A DNA stretch of 64,000 nt from Embiotoca jacksoni (GCA_022577435.1 JAKOON010000088.1:688001-752000), one strand, 5' to 3'. Positions 1-12,282 are shown, numbered from the stretch's first letter. Notes: generated from the letters alone by a model not told the origin. A program made the numbers and translations.

Positions 1-1900
1 TATCTGGAAATGTGGAACATCAAATCAGTTGATACTTACGATGACAAAGAAAAAAGGAGGTTAGAGACAAAATGGTGAAGTGCTGACCTACATTTCTGAC
101 TCTCTGCAAATGATTGTGTCAATTAATATTTCTGCTGAAGACATGAAACGGTTTTCTGAGGCTTCATCCAGTAGAGTTAACTGATTCACAATTTCCAACA
201 CAGTAATAATCACACCATTATCTGAGATACACTTTTGTCATATTTAATTCTTGACATATTTAAGAATATCAAATAAAGTATTAAAACATATAGTTTGCTC
301 CTATTTTATATTCAAACTTGACTAGTTGAGTTGTATAATTGTAGCAATCAAGAGACAAACCAAATGGATTTCTCCTCCAAAATCTGCCAATCTCACCAAA
401 AAGTTGACTAATTCCTACATGTCTTGAACATACATCCGTTTCTACTGAATAATAACTTCTAATGTTGTCATATTTGGTTTCAAATTCTTGCGATAGTCAT
501 TTGGTAGGTAGGGTAATGTACCTGGCGGGACCATTATTTCACTATCATGCACAAAGTAATTGTTTATAGGCTATTTGTATTTGTAGGCTATGTTATTTGT
601 TGTTGATTTTGGAAAGGTTTCCAGTGTAAATAAATGAGATTTTTAATTTGATAGATGTCTAGGAGGACAACAGAAACTAACGTGATATTCCTTTTGTTTC
701 AAATGTAGGCTAGATAATAATTTTATGTCACACAGTCAGAAAACTGTGAACAATAGTGAAAATTATAAACAATAAAGTAGTATTAAAATCAAAATGGCAA
801 TGCACACTTGCCGCTAGTTCGTGACATTAGCAATGGCTTGTTTGACACGATGTCACTGCTTTTAGGACTTGGGAACGAACATCTGTCATGTTGACATGAC
901 CACCGCTGCTGACAAGTTGATGACATTAACATAACTCTGCTAAGCAGAACTTTCGTCTCCTCCTTCCGCCATCGGTTGTGAGTACAAAAACAATGTTGAC
1001 ACATGCCTATAGGCTCTGCTGTTGCCGGCTCTGTCGCTATTGTTGTGGCTGTAATGGTGGATGAATTGTTTTGAATGTCACAACCCCCCTCAAAATTGTG
1101 TCATTATCAGAATTCAGTCCATTTACATTACAGTTACATTACAAGTCTTGATGAGCTGTACAATTTAATTATTTCATCCCCTTTCACTTTAGCACGCGGC
1201 TAAATCAACCCGACAGTCGGAAGTCTGTGCTGCGTGCTTCTGGCAATAGAGGATGCCGAGTATGCATTCATGCGGCCTGCACGGAAATGTCTTACCAACA
1301 CCATATTTAAAAACGTTCTGTACTGTGAAACACAGAGATTCATCGTGCGGCCATAGGCTTAGTCAGCATTGTGAGAATTCATTTGGCAAGGGCTTGAATG
1401 TTCTAGATGTTCATTTATATGTAAAAGACCTGCACTCCAGCTCTTAAAGACAATATTATATTGTGTTTACAGCTTGTTTTTACTGCACCCTGGAGGACAA
1501 AAAAAAAAACTGAGTTAATTAAGGTTTAACGTTAAAGTACCATCTCACTTAAAAAAATAAAATAAAACAATAATGGTGTACCCAGACTCAGAACGTGTAA
1601 TAAAATGAAATAATCTAATAATCTAATAAAATAAATATTCTTCTCCTACTGTATGAGATCCAAGTTAAGCGATGACTTTGTTTCAGGGGGACCCGGGCAC
1701 CTTTTAAATGAGATTCAGTAAGGAATAATCAACTGTGATATAAACTGCAATGTGACATGATAAACAAAAGGCTTGAAGGGGAAAGAACGGGACAGCATAT
1801 CCAGTAAAATGATTTGAGTAGCCTGTTGCTTTCAGCTTCCTTCATCCATCTGTCCTGTGCGTCTTGGGTTGGCAGTAGCAACCTGGTGCGCACTGTAGAA
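1..1900. other. AT-rich upstream intergenic DNA
   Basis: No gene is supported here. The sequence is AT-rich with short unconvincing open frames on both strands. The part from about 1010 to 1260 is somewhat richer in CpG. It leads toward the presumed promoter and first exon of the receptor gene downstream. Confidence 0.5.
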
Positions 1901-1919
1901 CGCCCATTAAAGTGGTGAA

Positions 1920-2258
1920 CTTTCAACTACCACACACGCTCACACGCACACCCTCCGCTCTCACACCTCCTGAAAGATGTGGTGATTTCTCCACGGCGCA
2001 TCATCCCCACATTTGTCATTTGAGACCGAGGAGAAACAGACGCAACTTTTGCCTTTCAAGGAAACGCCGCAGGAGAGCGGAGAAGTCTAGCAGCAGATAC
2101 AGTCAATGCGCATTGGAGGCTGATGGAGCGACTTTGTGTCTCCACTGGTTGGATTGTCCATTAACGCAGGGCGTCTCTCTGGTTTCACAGCTCCTACACA
2201 TAGCGGGTAATTTTTTGCTTCCAATGAAAACTCGAGGGACCTTCTCTAACATTTGCAG
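1920..2258 (+). other. prokr1: candidate non-coding 5' exon of the prokineticin receptor gene
   Basis: A GC-richer stretch in AT-rich DNA ends in a strong donor, CAG followed by GTAAGT at 2259-2264. An open frame crosses it but resembles no family, so I read it as 5' untranslated exon rather than coding. Matching acceptors (TTTTTGTTCCAG) lie at 2793 and again at 3439, upstream of the coding start at 3642. The left edge is a guess because the transcription start cannot be seen. It could also belong to another transcript. Confidence 0.4.
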
Positions 2259-2619
2259 GTAAGTGCTTGAAATGATTACGATTTATCCTAATTCGCTGCA
2301 TTTTATTATGCGAAATTGCTTCTTTTTTTTTTTTTTTTTTTCTTTTTTTTAATAACAAAGAAACTGTCTCTCTCCAACCTTTTATAAGAACTCACGGGCT
2401 GTGATCTCCCTTCAGTCCGTGATTATCTGTCAGAGCGTAATACTCCAATCGAAACCCCCTACAGTTTTACGGAACTGTTTGCTTAAAAAGTTTGGTTTTA
2501 AACTCGCTCCAAAATTCAAGTACATTTATACATGTACTTGTAGAGTTTCTGAAATGTTTTTGTATTTTAATTCTTATTTATATTTACCTCTAGGCACAGA
2601 GGTTATTTTTTTTTTTTTT

Positions 2620-2912
2620 AGATGTAATGACATCATCCACACATAATTTTCATCGGAAAATATCATAGAAATGCCACCCGTGCCACCATGATTATACCTG
2701 AAGCACTGAGATCATGTAAATTGTTTTGATCATATCTTGTTGCCATGAATCATGACCCTGTGTTAAAGCTGAGATGGGTACTTTTTGTTCCAGGTGAAGA
2801 TGTGCTTCAGTTTTCAAAGAAAACTCAGCGTGTTCCAATTCTCATCTTCACACAAACAACTCAGTTGAGGAAAGGATCACTGGCATCATACTAAAAAGCA
2901 TCACCATTTTTC
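2620..2912 (+). repeat. 293 bp direct duplication, copy 1
   Basis: This block matches 3266-3558 base for base apart from two substitutions that I can see (CATCGG versus CATCAG, and CTCAGCG versus CTCAGCC). The offset is a constant 646 bases with no gaps. Both copies are preceded by a T-run. A candidate splice acceptor, TTGTTCCAG, ends at 2793 inside the copy. Confidence 0.93.
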
Positions 2913-3265
2913 CATCATCACATTTAGAATATTACATAACCAATGATAGTAAAAAATAAATAATTTTACATCATATTTGTATTTTTGCTGTCTTGGCTGT
3001 CTCTCTCTCGCTCTCTGTTTCTCTGTCTTTCTCGCTTTATATTGTAATATATTATAACAAATCTGCTCTTATCTGATTAAAAATGCTCTTTTTATTGTAA
3101 TGGGTTTTCCATAAGTGTTACTTACCTCATATGCATTAAGAGGGATTGAAGTGACTAGTTGAGCAGCAAATTTCAATGCACCGTCATCAGCCTGAGCCTA
3201 GTCTGTGACGTTGGCTTGAAGTGACAAGGCCCTAATAAATTGCATAAAGCCCCTTTTTTTTTTAT

Positions 3266-3558
3266 AGATGTAATGACATCATCCACACATAATTTTCATC
3301 AGAAAATATCATAGAAATGCCACCCGTGCCACCATGATTATACCTGAAGCACTGAGATCATGTAAATTGTTTTGATCATATCTTGTTGCCATGAATCATG
3401 ACCCTGTGTTAAAGCTGAGATGGGTACTTTTTGTTCCAGGTGAAGATGTGCTTCAGTTTTCAAAGAAAACTCAGCCTGTTCCAATTCTCATCTTCACACA
3501 AACAACTCAGTTGAGGAAAGGATCACTGGCATCATACTAAAAAGCATCACCATTTTTC
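3266..3558 (+). repeat. 293 bp direct duplication, copy 2
   Basis: This is the second copy of 2620-2912, separated from it by 353 bp of unrelated sequence. It ends 83 bp before the receptor start codon. The acceptor-like TTGTTCCAG here ends at 3439 and would begin a 5' untranslated segment of about 200 bases joined directly to the coding exon. Confidence 0.93.
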
Positions 3559-3641
3559 ACCTAATTTGTTGCATCAATTTGTTCTCAAAATCAAGTCTTT
3601 TGTTTTGTTTTTTTAACAAAAATAAGAGCATTTGCTAAGAC

Positions 3642-4093
3642 ATGGGGGACTCAAACATCAGTCACATGGTAGATGCTTCTACAGAGATGCAGGAAAGGGT
3701 GGACCATTATATGGACAGTTATGATATGGACTACGGCATCCCTCCTGATGAGATCCCAGACACCACGCAGGGCCAGGCCTTCTTTGTGGCCACCATCATT
3801 ATTGGCGTGGTCCTTGTCTGCATCATGCTCGTCTGTGGTTTGGGAAACTTCATATTCATTGCCACACTGACACGCTACAAAAAGCTTCGCAATCTCACCA
3901 ACCTGCTCATTGCTAATCTGGCCATCTCAGACTTCATTGTGTCAGTAGTGTGCTGCCCATTCCTGGTGGACTACTATGTGGTAAAACAGCTTTCCTGGGA
4001 TCATGGATTGGTGATGTGCGCCTCTGTGAACTATCTCCGGACTGTGTCACTCTACGTGTCCACAAACGCATTGCTGGCCATTGCAGTTGACCG
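3642..4093 (+). CDS. prokr1: prokr1 coding exon 1 (N-terminus to TM3)
   Basis: Encodes residues 1-150 and two bases of Arg151. The first ATG, in the context AAGACATGGGG, is chosen because it opens the frame after in-frame stops; Met9 is a weaker alternative. The exon covers the acidic, Tyr/Asp-rich extracellular N-terminus and TM1 to the end of TM3. The donor is CG followed by GTGAGT at 4094; reading on would reach a stop at once. Confidence 0.95.
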
Positions 4094-5073
4094 GTGAGTC
4101 AGTTAATCCCCTCGTATCTCTGTGTGTCTGTGTCCCTCTGAGCATGCAAGTGTGTTCAGTTCGATAAGCCACTGCTTCTTTTAAAAAGATCTTTCAGAGA
4201 TGTCTACAGAGATTTGATTGAACAAAGCTACAGTATTTTATTTGTCAGTATTGTTACTTCTCCTTAGAGATCCTTACAAAACCAGTATAAACATATGTAC
4301 AGCTGTGATGGGAAATGACACGGCAGCAGAAAATGTCAACTATTGTATAGTCTAAATATATCTATTTACACCATTTATTCTTTCTCTATTGGACATGAGG
4401 TCTTTGTTTGACTCAGTTAATACAACATGCTCGACATTCACCATTTTATTGTAAACAAGAGATTAATGTAGAGACATTGATGCAAGTCTTTTTTTATTTA
4501 TTTTATTGGCAGGTTAGGTAAACCAATGTGTAGATGAAAACAGGCCACATATGTCAACGGTTATGCCCTGCTTTCGTTCACAAATAAGTGGGTAGTTACT
4601 GACTGAGAAACAAATCAGGAACAACTGGGCAGTTAAATAAGAGATACAATACATTATAAAAGATGTAATTGTCCCAAAGGAAAATTGTGTTGGACACATG
4701 CAGTACATGCTGGTAAAATAGAAAGACCATAGCACATATATACGATACATACACAGGCTGTCAACCATACACATGCACAGACACAACACCTATAACATGT
4801 ACTGACTGTCATCAACCAATAAACTGTTCATTGTCCATTGTACAACACATAATGTTACAATACATTACATAATACAATTTACAATCTATGTTATTTGAAT
4901 TGTGTTCAGCCAGTAAGCCTCATCAACAATGGAACATTATAAAATGTACATGTATATGTACACGTCATATAAAGGAGACCTCGACCCCTCCATAGAAATC
5001 AGGAAAAAGGAGGGCACACACTGTTATAGGCAATGGGGAAAGTCTGGGAATTGAAATTTATAAGGGTCACATT

Positions 5074-5137
<64 letters not shown>

Positions 5138-8100
5138 GGCATTGAAAAAAGTGATTTTTGCTTAAATTGCTTTGAAATTGTACATTTTCCACCCTTTTAA
5201 ATTAAATGCAGCATTATGCAGTTTGCCTCTGGCTAATTTATCGTATTATGGACAGTGGGGACGGCGGAGATCTTAAAGCAGCTGAGTCTGCCTGAGAGAA
5301 GAAGCTGGTACTCAGGGTAAAGGACATGGGCAGAGTTTGAACTTAACTACAAAGGAAGTATGGCCGCTGTGAGACTTTGTTGTCAGTGCGTATGTAGGAG
5401 TGTAGGTGTTAAAGGTTGAACTGAAATCAATAACCAACAGTCATAGGCTTGAGGATTCACTAAGTGCACCATGGTGTTGACTTCATCATCAGTGCCTCTC
5501 TGATGTTTGCATGCAAACCAAATTTAGTTATGGGCCAGCATCCAGCTGTAGTTTGCTCACCATGTGTTTCTACATTCACTACAGAGGTCAGAGCTACAGG
5601 TAAAAAATCATGATGCTCTTGCTGACAGGTTTTGTTAGGGACAGATGTGATGTTTACCTTTTTCTATTGTGTTGGCTGGGATGGAGGGACCTCTAGGAAA
5701 TAGAGACCTGGAAGGTGTCACTTCATCTGCACCCGTTCTTAATAGAAAAGCAGAGATATCAGGTCCTTAGACCATGATAGATTGAGAGTCAATCTCTTGT
5801 CTGGCCACATCGCACCATCGAGCACCATGTCGCATCCATCTGAGAAATCCTAATTGTCAAACATTCAACTTACTCAGTATTTAAGTTGTCCCACTTTACT
5901 TTATGATTATCTAACTATCTTTTTGTGGATCCAAGTGGTGTATCAAATAAGTAGTCACTCATGATCGTGTGCTATTACTTACGCATTGTGTGCTGCCTAA
6001 AGCTGCCTAAAGAATATCGCATTCAAAGATAGTTATCCGAGTTGTTCAATTAATGTTGCAATCTTTGTAGTATAAATTGGCACCATACTGCAAATGAGAA
6101 TGATCTTGATGTACTGCTTATTAAAATGAAAGATGTTTTTTTTTTTTCTTTCCACAATGCTATTTCAAAACATGGCTTGATGCATGTTTCATTGTTGATT
6201 AGCCTGAAATCTGTATGAAAAAACATTCTTCTTGATTCTGTTTTGCATGCAGCAGGTACATACAACAGTATCCTTCGTATTCAGTCCTCCACTGGCACAT
6301 GTTGAAATACAGGCTACTTCAAACACATTCTACCCACCAGTGATTTGAGCTGGAAGTCATGCTGTTTATATACCAAACAATTTAGTCATAGGGACATTCA
6401 TGTTCTTAGAACTAAATAACAAATTGATTCTTTGTCAATGGATTTCAACAAATCCCACATGACATAGCAATAAACAAATGTTTACAGTAGCAACGTATCT
6501 GCTCTGAGCCTTACATCAAACAGACACAATGACTACCTCGATTTTTTTTTTTTCATCAGGAGCTGGAAGAACAGGAACAGAGCTTTATGAAAATGAATTC
6601 TGGTCTTTTACAGATGACGAAAAACTACAGATATTGAATTATGTTACTCCACAGCTGCAGAGTGTGTAAATCATTTTCTAGAATTTATTATTTATTGCTA
6701 ACATAATTTGCCGTATCAACGGTAATGATGTTGACAACTGGTTTTCACTGCCACAAAGTGCCTGAAAATAATTTGTTGCAGTTTTAAGTTAAACTTAATG
6801 CACTTGGTAAGTGTTGATTAAAGATCCCTTTCATGGTTAATAAAAAATGAAATAAACTGTTGGTTCGAGATGGCAAGGGAACCCAGAGTGCTTATCAGCA
6901 AATGTTAATAGTGCTCAATATTAACATTATGCTAAGAAGTCCACTTAAAAGAGAGGGATTATGCCGTTAACAAAATTCTGTCTACGGTGAGTAGGTCGAA
7001 AAAGCAACACCCATTAATAAAACGTATGTTATGTCATTAAGACGGAAAAAAAGGTATCCAAATTTATTATGTATAGGTCCTGAAATGTGTAAAATGAAAC
7101 CCAGCCCCGGGCATTTTAATTATTCAGTGCTTAGAGATTCAAGTGTAAAAGGGCACAGGTGCAATCCCTGAGCATGTTTGGTCAATTGGAGTGTGTTTAA
7201 TAGGCTTTTGTGACATGTCACCCCAGGAAAAAGCACAGCTGTAAACAATGCCATTAATGCTGGATGGATTTGATTTAGCTGCTCTAATTTCAGGGTCCTG
7301 GTGTTGTACTCTGTGCTAATTATCACACTGTCCTGGCTTAATGAGATATTAGAATGCCAATATCTGGAATGAATTTCAGCTCCTGCCCTCTGGGAGGCGC
7401 TACAGAGCACTGTGCGCCAAGACCACCTGAAACAAGAACAGTTTTTGTCCGCAGCCCGTCACTCTGCTAAACACATAACATCTTCAACATCACTCGATGT
7501 TTTGCACTACACCCAACCGCATCAGCACCATTTGCAGCAGGTGCAATTGCACCATTGTTTAGGTGTATATATGTATATATTCATTTCTTAGCTGTATATA
7601 TGCCTATTTATGTTTCATCTGTGTATTTATGTCTGTCTTTTTTAGATTTTTTTTTTTTTTGCACACTGAGAGAGAAGCTGCAACCGTAGTCAAATTCCTT
7701 GTATATGCAAACATACCTGGCCTATAAAGCTGATTCTGAAAAGTCGGGGACCTGTATGCAGCTACCCTTCTCAATTCCTGTCCTGATAGATTATAGAAAA
7801 AGAAAGGTGAGGCTGCTAAGAAACAATAGTAAATCTGCAAACTTATCAAACTTAACATGCATTCCTCATCAGCCAAAGCCTGTCCAAATATTGGTCAAAT
7901 AAAGCTTTAAACACATTAAACTTAGCTTTATTAAATGTCAGGTGTCTGTTATTGTTAGGCACAAGCTTGACTTTTTGTTTTTAACTGAAACTTGGTGAGA
8001 CCAATTTAACAGTGCACCTGTTCTTATTAAATCAACACCTCACAATTTCAGTTTCATGAATGAAACAAGGGCTCATAAGAAAAGAGGTGGAGTTGCTATT

Positions 8101-11100
8101 TTATTGAATTATTCTCTCCAATGCAAGCAGATGTCCTTTGATCATTTTACTTCTTTTGAATATGTGGTTCTGAATTCATCTCAAGCTTTATTCCTGAACA
8201 TGTACAGACCACCTAAATACTGTGCAACCTTCTTTGATGAGTTTACTGAACTGCTGTCTATTATCTATATTGATTTTGACTGTATGGTTATTGTTGGTGA
8301 TTTTAATATCCATGTTAATAATCCTCAGGACAGAGGGTCTACAGAACTATGTGGTGTCCTTGATAACTATGGTCTGACTCAGCATGTGACAGGGCCCACT
8401 CACAACAGAAGGCACACTCTGGACCTAATCATCACCAAATGTCTAAACATTTCCAAGGTTGCTGTGACTGATGTTGCATTCTCCGATCATTTCTGTGTTT
8501 TCTTTGAGGGTGCTATCTCCTTGCACACAAATGTCCAAACTGAGGTCGTGACAAAGTGTTACATCTCTAAAAACACCAGTGAATTATTTATTCAGAGGTT
8601 CTCATCCACACCAGCCCTCTCTTGCATCTCAGTCAACGAGCTTATAGCTAGCTTAAATTCTAAAGTTAAAAATGTCATTAATGCCACTGCACCCACCAAA
8701 GTGAAGGTTGTCTCTGGTAAGCAAAGATCTCCTTGAATAAATGCCACGCTGGTCAGAATAGAGAAAAGAGAGTGTCGAAAAGCTGAACGCAGGTGGCAAA
8801 AAACAAATCTCCAGGTTTACTGTGACATCTATAGATAAGAGATACTATGCAGTTATAATTTGGAACTGAGAAATGCAAGGCAGTCCCTCTCCTCTGACAT
8901 CATTACCAAAAACAATAACAATACACACGTCTTATTTGCTACCATAGACAGGCTAACAAACCCTCCAGTGACAGTAGCTGGTGACCTCCAATCAACCTGG
9001 GCTTGCAATCAATCTGCCTCCTTTTTTTACTGAGAAAATTCAGAAAATTAGACAAGTAGTCCATGCCCCCACACCAACCACAGTATATGTTGTCCCCGTC
9101 TCTAAATAATATCCACTTAAAAACCATGGCACAATTTCATTCAATCAACCATGGAAGCCTGGAAGACATTATACAACATCTGAAGTCCTCCCCCTGCTGC
9201 TTTGATATCCTACCAACACACTTTGTCAAAAATATTTCTAACTGCATGACCGCAGATCTTTTTCAAATTGTAAACACATCCCTTCTCTCAGGTGTCTTCC
9301 CACAGGCAGATTGAGCCTAAAAACTGCAGTTGTTAAATCACTCCTAAGGAAGACCAATTTATACACCGCAATAATGAAAAATTATAGGCCAATATCAAAC
9401 CTCCCATTTTTAATTAAAATAACTGAAAAAGCTGTTTTTCAACATTTGAACAACTTCCTGTCTGTAAATAACTGTTTTGATGTCTTCCAGTCAGGCTTTC
9501 GACAGCACCACAGTACTGAAACTGCTCTTCTTAAGGTTTTCAACAACATCCATTAAACACAGACAGTGGCAGAATTTCAGTCTTCGTATTACTGGATTTC
9601 AGTGCTGCATTCGACACTGTCAACCATGACATACTATTAGATAGACTAGAAAACTGGGTGGGACTTTCTAGCACAGCCCTAAACTGGTTTGAATCCTACT
9701 TGAAGGACCAAGAATACTTTGTGTCTGTAGCTAATTACACATCAGATCGGACTAAAATCAAATGTGGTGTTCCCCAAGGTTCAATTCTGGGGCCTGTTCT
9801 GTTCAACATCTGCATGCTTCCACTAGCTCAGATTATGGAAAACAACAAAGGGTGTTATAATAATTATGCAGACGACACACACATTTACGTAACTATATCG
9901 CCACGGGACAATTCATTCTTAATTCACCAGAACTGTCAGGCAACAGCACTCAATTGTTAAAGATACATTCATAAGCACTATTATGCCAAATTCATAATAT
10001 CAACAGTTAAAGACAGAAATAATGATGATGGCAAGAGAAAAAGTGCATGCAAAAACAATAAGAAACAGCAGAGTGCATTATAATGAGAACTAAACAAAAC
10101 AAAGATGACACCCACATCTCCCACAGGAGAAGTGTGCAGAAGTGGAGCGGTTACACATGGGTGCACACAATATTCTACAAAGAAGTATAGTTCAAGTTTG
10201 CTTTATGAGGTGTGTTTATTTATTTTCACCTCGGCCATAACAGTGAGGTTTGATAATGAGAGTTGTGTGTGCCAAAGCAATTATTATGAATTATTGTTCA
10301 GTCAATGTGTTAACAACAAGCAACACATTCCTTAGTGCTGAGGAGAATCAGACCTGCAGTCATGCATCTGGGTGCCTGTCAGAATGTGGCAAACAGGTTG
10401 GATATTTAAATATTAGTTGTATTTTAAGGTGTACATTAAAAGGTGTACATTATAACGCTGTAACATAAAAAGTAATTAAAATGAAATTGAACCATTTTTT
10501 TTCAAACATGTTTTATAGTGTTTGATTAATTTTCCAATTTATTCATGACTGGGAAAGAATGATTTGTTTGAATTGTTAACTTGCACATATAAAGAGCTTT
10601 TTATCATTGTTTTGCTCCCTGTGCCTTTCACGTTGTATGGTTTCCTTCCTGTGTCACTGTCAGTTCCCCTATTAATCCCCAGCTGCTGCCGTTTACCTAA
10701 ATATCTGGTTCCTTTGTCTCCAGCAGACACACCCACCTCACCTGCAGCCAGTTGGTTAATTATCTGGACAAATATACTTCAACTCACAGATTGCCAGAAT
10801 GTTATTTTGAGCCACGCATTCCTGTCAAGCCTGTTTTGGATTTTAGTTTATCATCTCTTAATTCCCTTGTTTTTTTGTATTTTTTTTGGCAAATAAGCCT
10901 TGAAGCAAATAAGCCTTGAAGCAAAGTTTGCTTTTTGTTAGACTTCCAGCCTCTTGTGTTCTGCATTTGAGTCATCTACCTTGCTGAAACAACACATTTA
11001 TGGTTCTGACACCAAATAACCCACCAACCTATTTTAAGATTGAACTGTTTTGAATTCTAACTTTTATCAGTAATTTTTTTTTGTCAACATTTAGATTGTC

Positions 11101-12282
11101 TTAGTGCCACTATAGTGTGTATGTGTGTATTAAACAGGTTCCCCTGAAAGTAGGCATTTTCCCACCTCTTAAACATAACTATTAAAAATTAATGAGTTTT
11201 TTTCCAGATTCATAAATGTAAACAAGTTTTTACAATCCTAATAAACATAACCTATCGGTGATAGGTCATGCAGTGCTGTGACCCTGTCAATCAATTCATA
11301 GAAATCATATTTGTACCACTTTGCTATACATATGGATTACTTGTGTCTTAAGAGACAAAAACCAAAAGAAAATAATCCTGTGCCAACATGAAATATTTAG
11401 TTTGCTGAATAATGGAGGATTGTGTTTTGAATGTTAATCTTCCATGAGGGAATGAGAGCCATTTGTATTTATGGATCTCACACATCCCCCAAACTGCTTA
11501 ATAGCTTGTGTGATTTCATTGGTTTTCAGGTTTATTCTCTGCCTCATTAATGATACAATATGTCTATTTTTTTCAGGTACATGGCCATAGTCTATCCTCT
11601 GAGGCCTCGTATGAAATATCAAACTGCTTACTGCCTGATAACAGGAGTCTGGATTGTTCCCATTCTGATATCAATTCCCTCCGCCTACTTTGCTTCTGTG
11701 ACCATATACCCTCATGGTGGCACCTCCCCGACCACTCACAAAGTATTTTGTGCCCAGATATGGCCTGTGGACCAGCAGGCCTACTACCAGTCCTACTTCC
11801 TGTTTGTTTTTGCTCTGGAGTTTGTTGGGCCTGTGATCGTGATGGCAATGTGTTACGCCCGTATTTCCCGCGAGCTCTGGTTCAAAAATGTCCCAGGTTT
11901 CCAGACAGAACAGATCAGGAAGAGGTTGCGTTGTCGCCGCAAGACGGTGATGGTCCTGATTGGGATCTTGACGGCGTACATCCTGTGCTGGGCACCATAC
12001 TATGGCTTCACCATCCTGCGAGACTTCCATCCAACACTCATCTCCCGCCAGAAGAACTCATTGGTGGCCTTCTACATCATTGAGTGCATTGCAATGAGCA
12101 ATAGCATGATTAATACCTTCTGTTTTGTCAGCGTCAAGAACAACACAGTCAAGTACCTGAAGAAGATTGTACTGCTGCACTGGAGGTCAACGTATGCACC
12201 CAGTAAGACTGTGGATGAGATGGATATGAGGACCTGCTCGATGCCTGTAACAGAGGAGATTGAATGCATTCACCTGAGATGA
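3642..12282 (+). CDS. prokr1: prokineticin receptor (PROKR1-like), class A GPCR, whole coding span with one intron
   Basis: This is a seven-transmembrane receptor for prokineticins (Bv8/EG-VEGF family), which in vertebrates couples mainly to Gq at the plasma membrane. Joining 3642-4093 to 11577-12282 gives 385 residues, close to the human receptors (about 384-393). Visible features: an N-glycosylation site NIS at residue 5; TM1 about 48-73 with the GN motif; TM2 with NLAISD (Asp97); Cys126 and Cys209 as the extracellular disulfide pair; DRY at 150-152; the family block VPGFQTEQIRKRLRCRRK before TM6; CWAP at 288-291 in TM6; NTFCF at 330-334 in place of NPxxY, as in known PROKRs; and a C-terminus ending TEEIECIHLR, close to the TEEVDCIRLK of mammalian receptors. 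The intron falls inside the Arg codon of DRY (phase 2), with GTGAGT donor and TTTTTTTCAG acceptor. PROKR1 is preferred over PROKR2 from the HPLRPRMK-like block and from linkage to plek, but this is inference. Confidence 0.95.
4650..5770 (-). mobile_element. degraded non-LTR retrotransposon (CR1/Rex1-type LINE), 3' part
   Basis: Read on the minus strand, about 5390-5690 resembles the reverse transcriptase region of fish CR1-superfamily LINEs (the stretch around aligned text such as SVxTALH and the FExxV block), but no long frame survives. The lower end carries a tail like the TTTCCxxxGGGA motif seen near 30800 and 39855 in this window. An AT microsatellite and a T-run interrupt it. The assignment comes from remembered consensus and not from a search. 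Confidence 0.4.
5078..5132. repeat. (AT)n dinucleotide tract followed by a T-run
   Basis: About 14 AT units (5078-5105) run directly into about 27 consecutive T bases. It lies within the prokr1 intron. It is likely polymorphic and hard to assemble exactly. Confidence 0.95.
7375..7745 (+). mobile_element. LINE 3' end (C-terminal tail plus 3' UTR), 5'-truncated
   Basis: From 7383 the frame reads LPSGRRYRALCAKTT, a stop (probably a former Arg codon), then NKNSFCPQPVTLLNT and the final stop at 7476-7478. That is the usual C-terminus of a fish LINE reverse transcriptase ORF (LPSGRRYR ... NSFFPRAVTLLN). A 3' UTR follows and ends near 7735 with GTCAAATTCCTTG and GCCTATAAAGCTGATTCTG. It is in the same orientation as, but distinct from, the LINE that starts near 7900. 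Confidence 0.6.
7900..9955 (+). mobile_element. degraded L2/CR1-type LINE with endonuclease and reverse transcriptase relics
   Basis: Conceptual translation in shifting frames gives the order expected of an L2/CR1-clade (Maui-like) ORF2. It begins NLALLNVR and LDFLFLTETW, then an APE endonuclease with VGDFNIHV, TLDLIIT and SDHFCVFF. A linker follows, then the reverse transcriptase: NYRPISNLPFL, FQSGFRQHHSTETALLKV, LDFSAAFDTVNHDILL (9592 on), GVPQGSILGPVLFN and the catalytic YADDT (9865-9876). It is broken by several stops and frameshifts, among them Trp-to-TGA changes near 7999 and at 8734-8736. The 3' part after about residue YADDT is missing. It cannot make a working protein. Confidence 0.85.
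8056..8736 (+). pseudogene. LINE endonuclease domain fragment
   Basis: This is the longest intact piece of the LINE, 226 codons. It keeps the APE-type endonuclease signatures GDFN (catalytic region), TLDLIIT and the C-terminal SDH. It ends at a TGA in the context QRSP-stop-INATLVR, where related elements have a Trp; after the stop the same frame continues as recognisable LINE protein to about 9030. The first Met is not the true start, since homologous sequence extends upstream in frame. Confidence 0.8.
9311..9960 (+). pseudogene. LINE reverse transcriptase fragment, frameshifted
   Basis: The first part (9311-9556) carries NYRPISNLPFL and the conserved FQSGFRQHHSTETALL. A frameshift near 9550 moves the match to the frame with LDFSAAFDTVNHDILL and then GVPQGSILGP and YADDT. 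Homology fades after about 9900, so the element is 3'-truncated or interrupted there. Confidence 0.8.
10590..11015 (+). repeat. CT-rich LTR-like interspersed repeat
   Basis: The stretch has the composition and phrases of abundant teleost LTR-like or non-autonomous repeats: CACCTGCAGCC, CCTGTCAAGCCTG, CTTGTGTTCTGCATTTGAGTC, ending near GGTTCTGACAC. Similar blocks lie at 17810-18215 and 24690-25100. No coding sequence is present. The family is not certain. Confidence 0.35.
11577..12282 (+). CDS. prokr1: prokr1 coding exon 2 (DRY motif to C-terminus)
   Basis: Starts with the last base of Arg151 and encodes residues 152-385, from the end of TM3 through TM4-TM7 and the cytoplasmic tail. The extracellular-loop cysteine (Cys209), the IRKRLRCRRK loop, CWAP and the TEEIECIHLR tail are all intact, and the stop is TGA at 12280-12282. 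The open frame extends a few codons upstream of the splice site through the acceptor, which is not coding. Confidence 0.95.

Larger units (their letters stand above)
4094..11576 (+). other. prokr1: prokr1 intron (7.5 kb)
   Basis: The intron is defined by GTGAGT at 4094 and a pyrimidine-rich acceptor ending TTTCAG at 11576. It contains three LINE relics, an AT/T-run tract and an LTR-like block, listed separately. The gaps 5770-7370, 9960-10560 and 11020-11576 are AT-rich and I see no gene in them. A 16 bp unit reading AAATAAGCCTTGAAGC is tandemly doubled near 10892-10923. Confidence 0.9.

Noticed and set aside
1912..2262. 116-codon open frame upstream of prokr1
   Set aside because: No family features; it runs across a splice donor and fits better as 5' untranslated exon.
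11550..12083. 177-codon frame and several minus-strand frames overlapping prokr1 exon 2
   Set aside because: Shadows of the receptor coding sequence in other frames.
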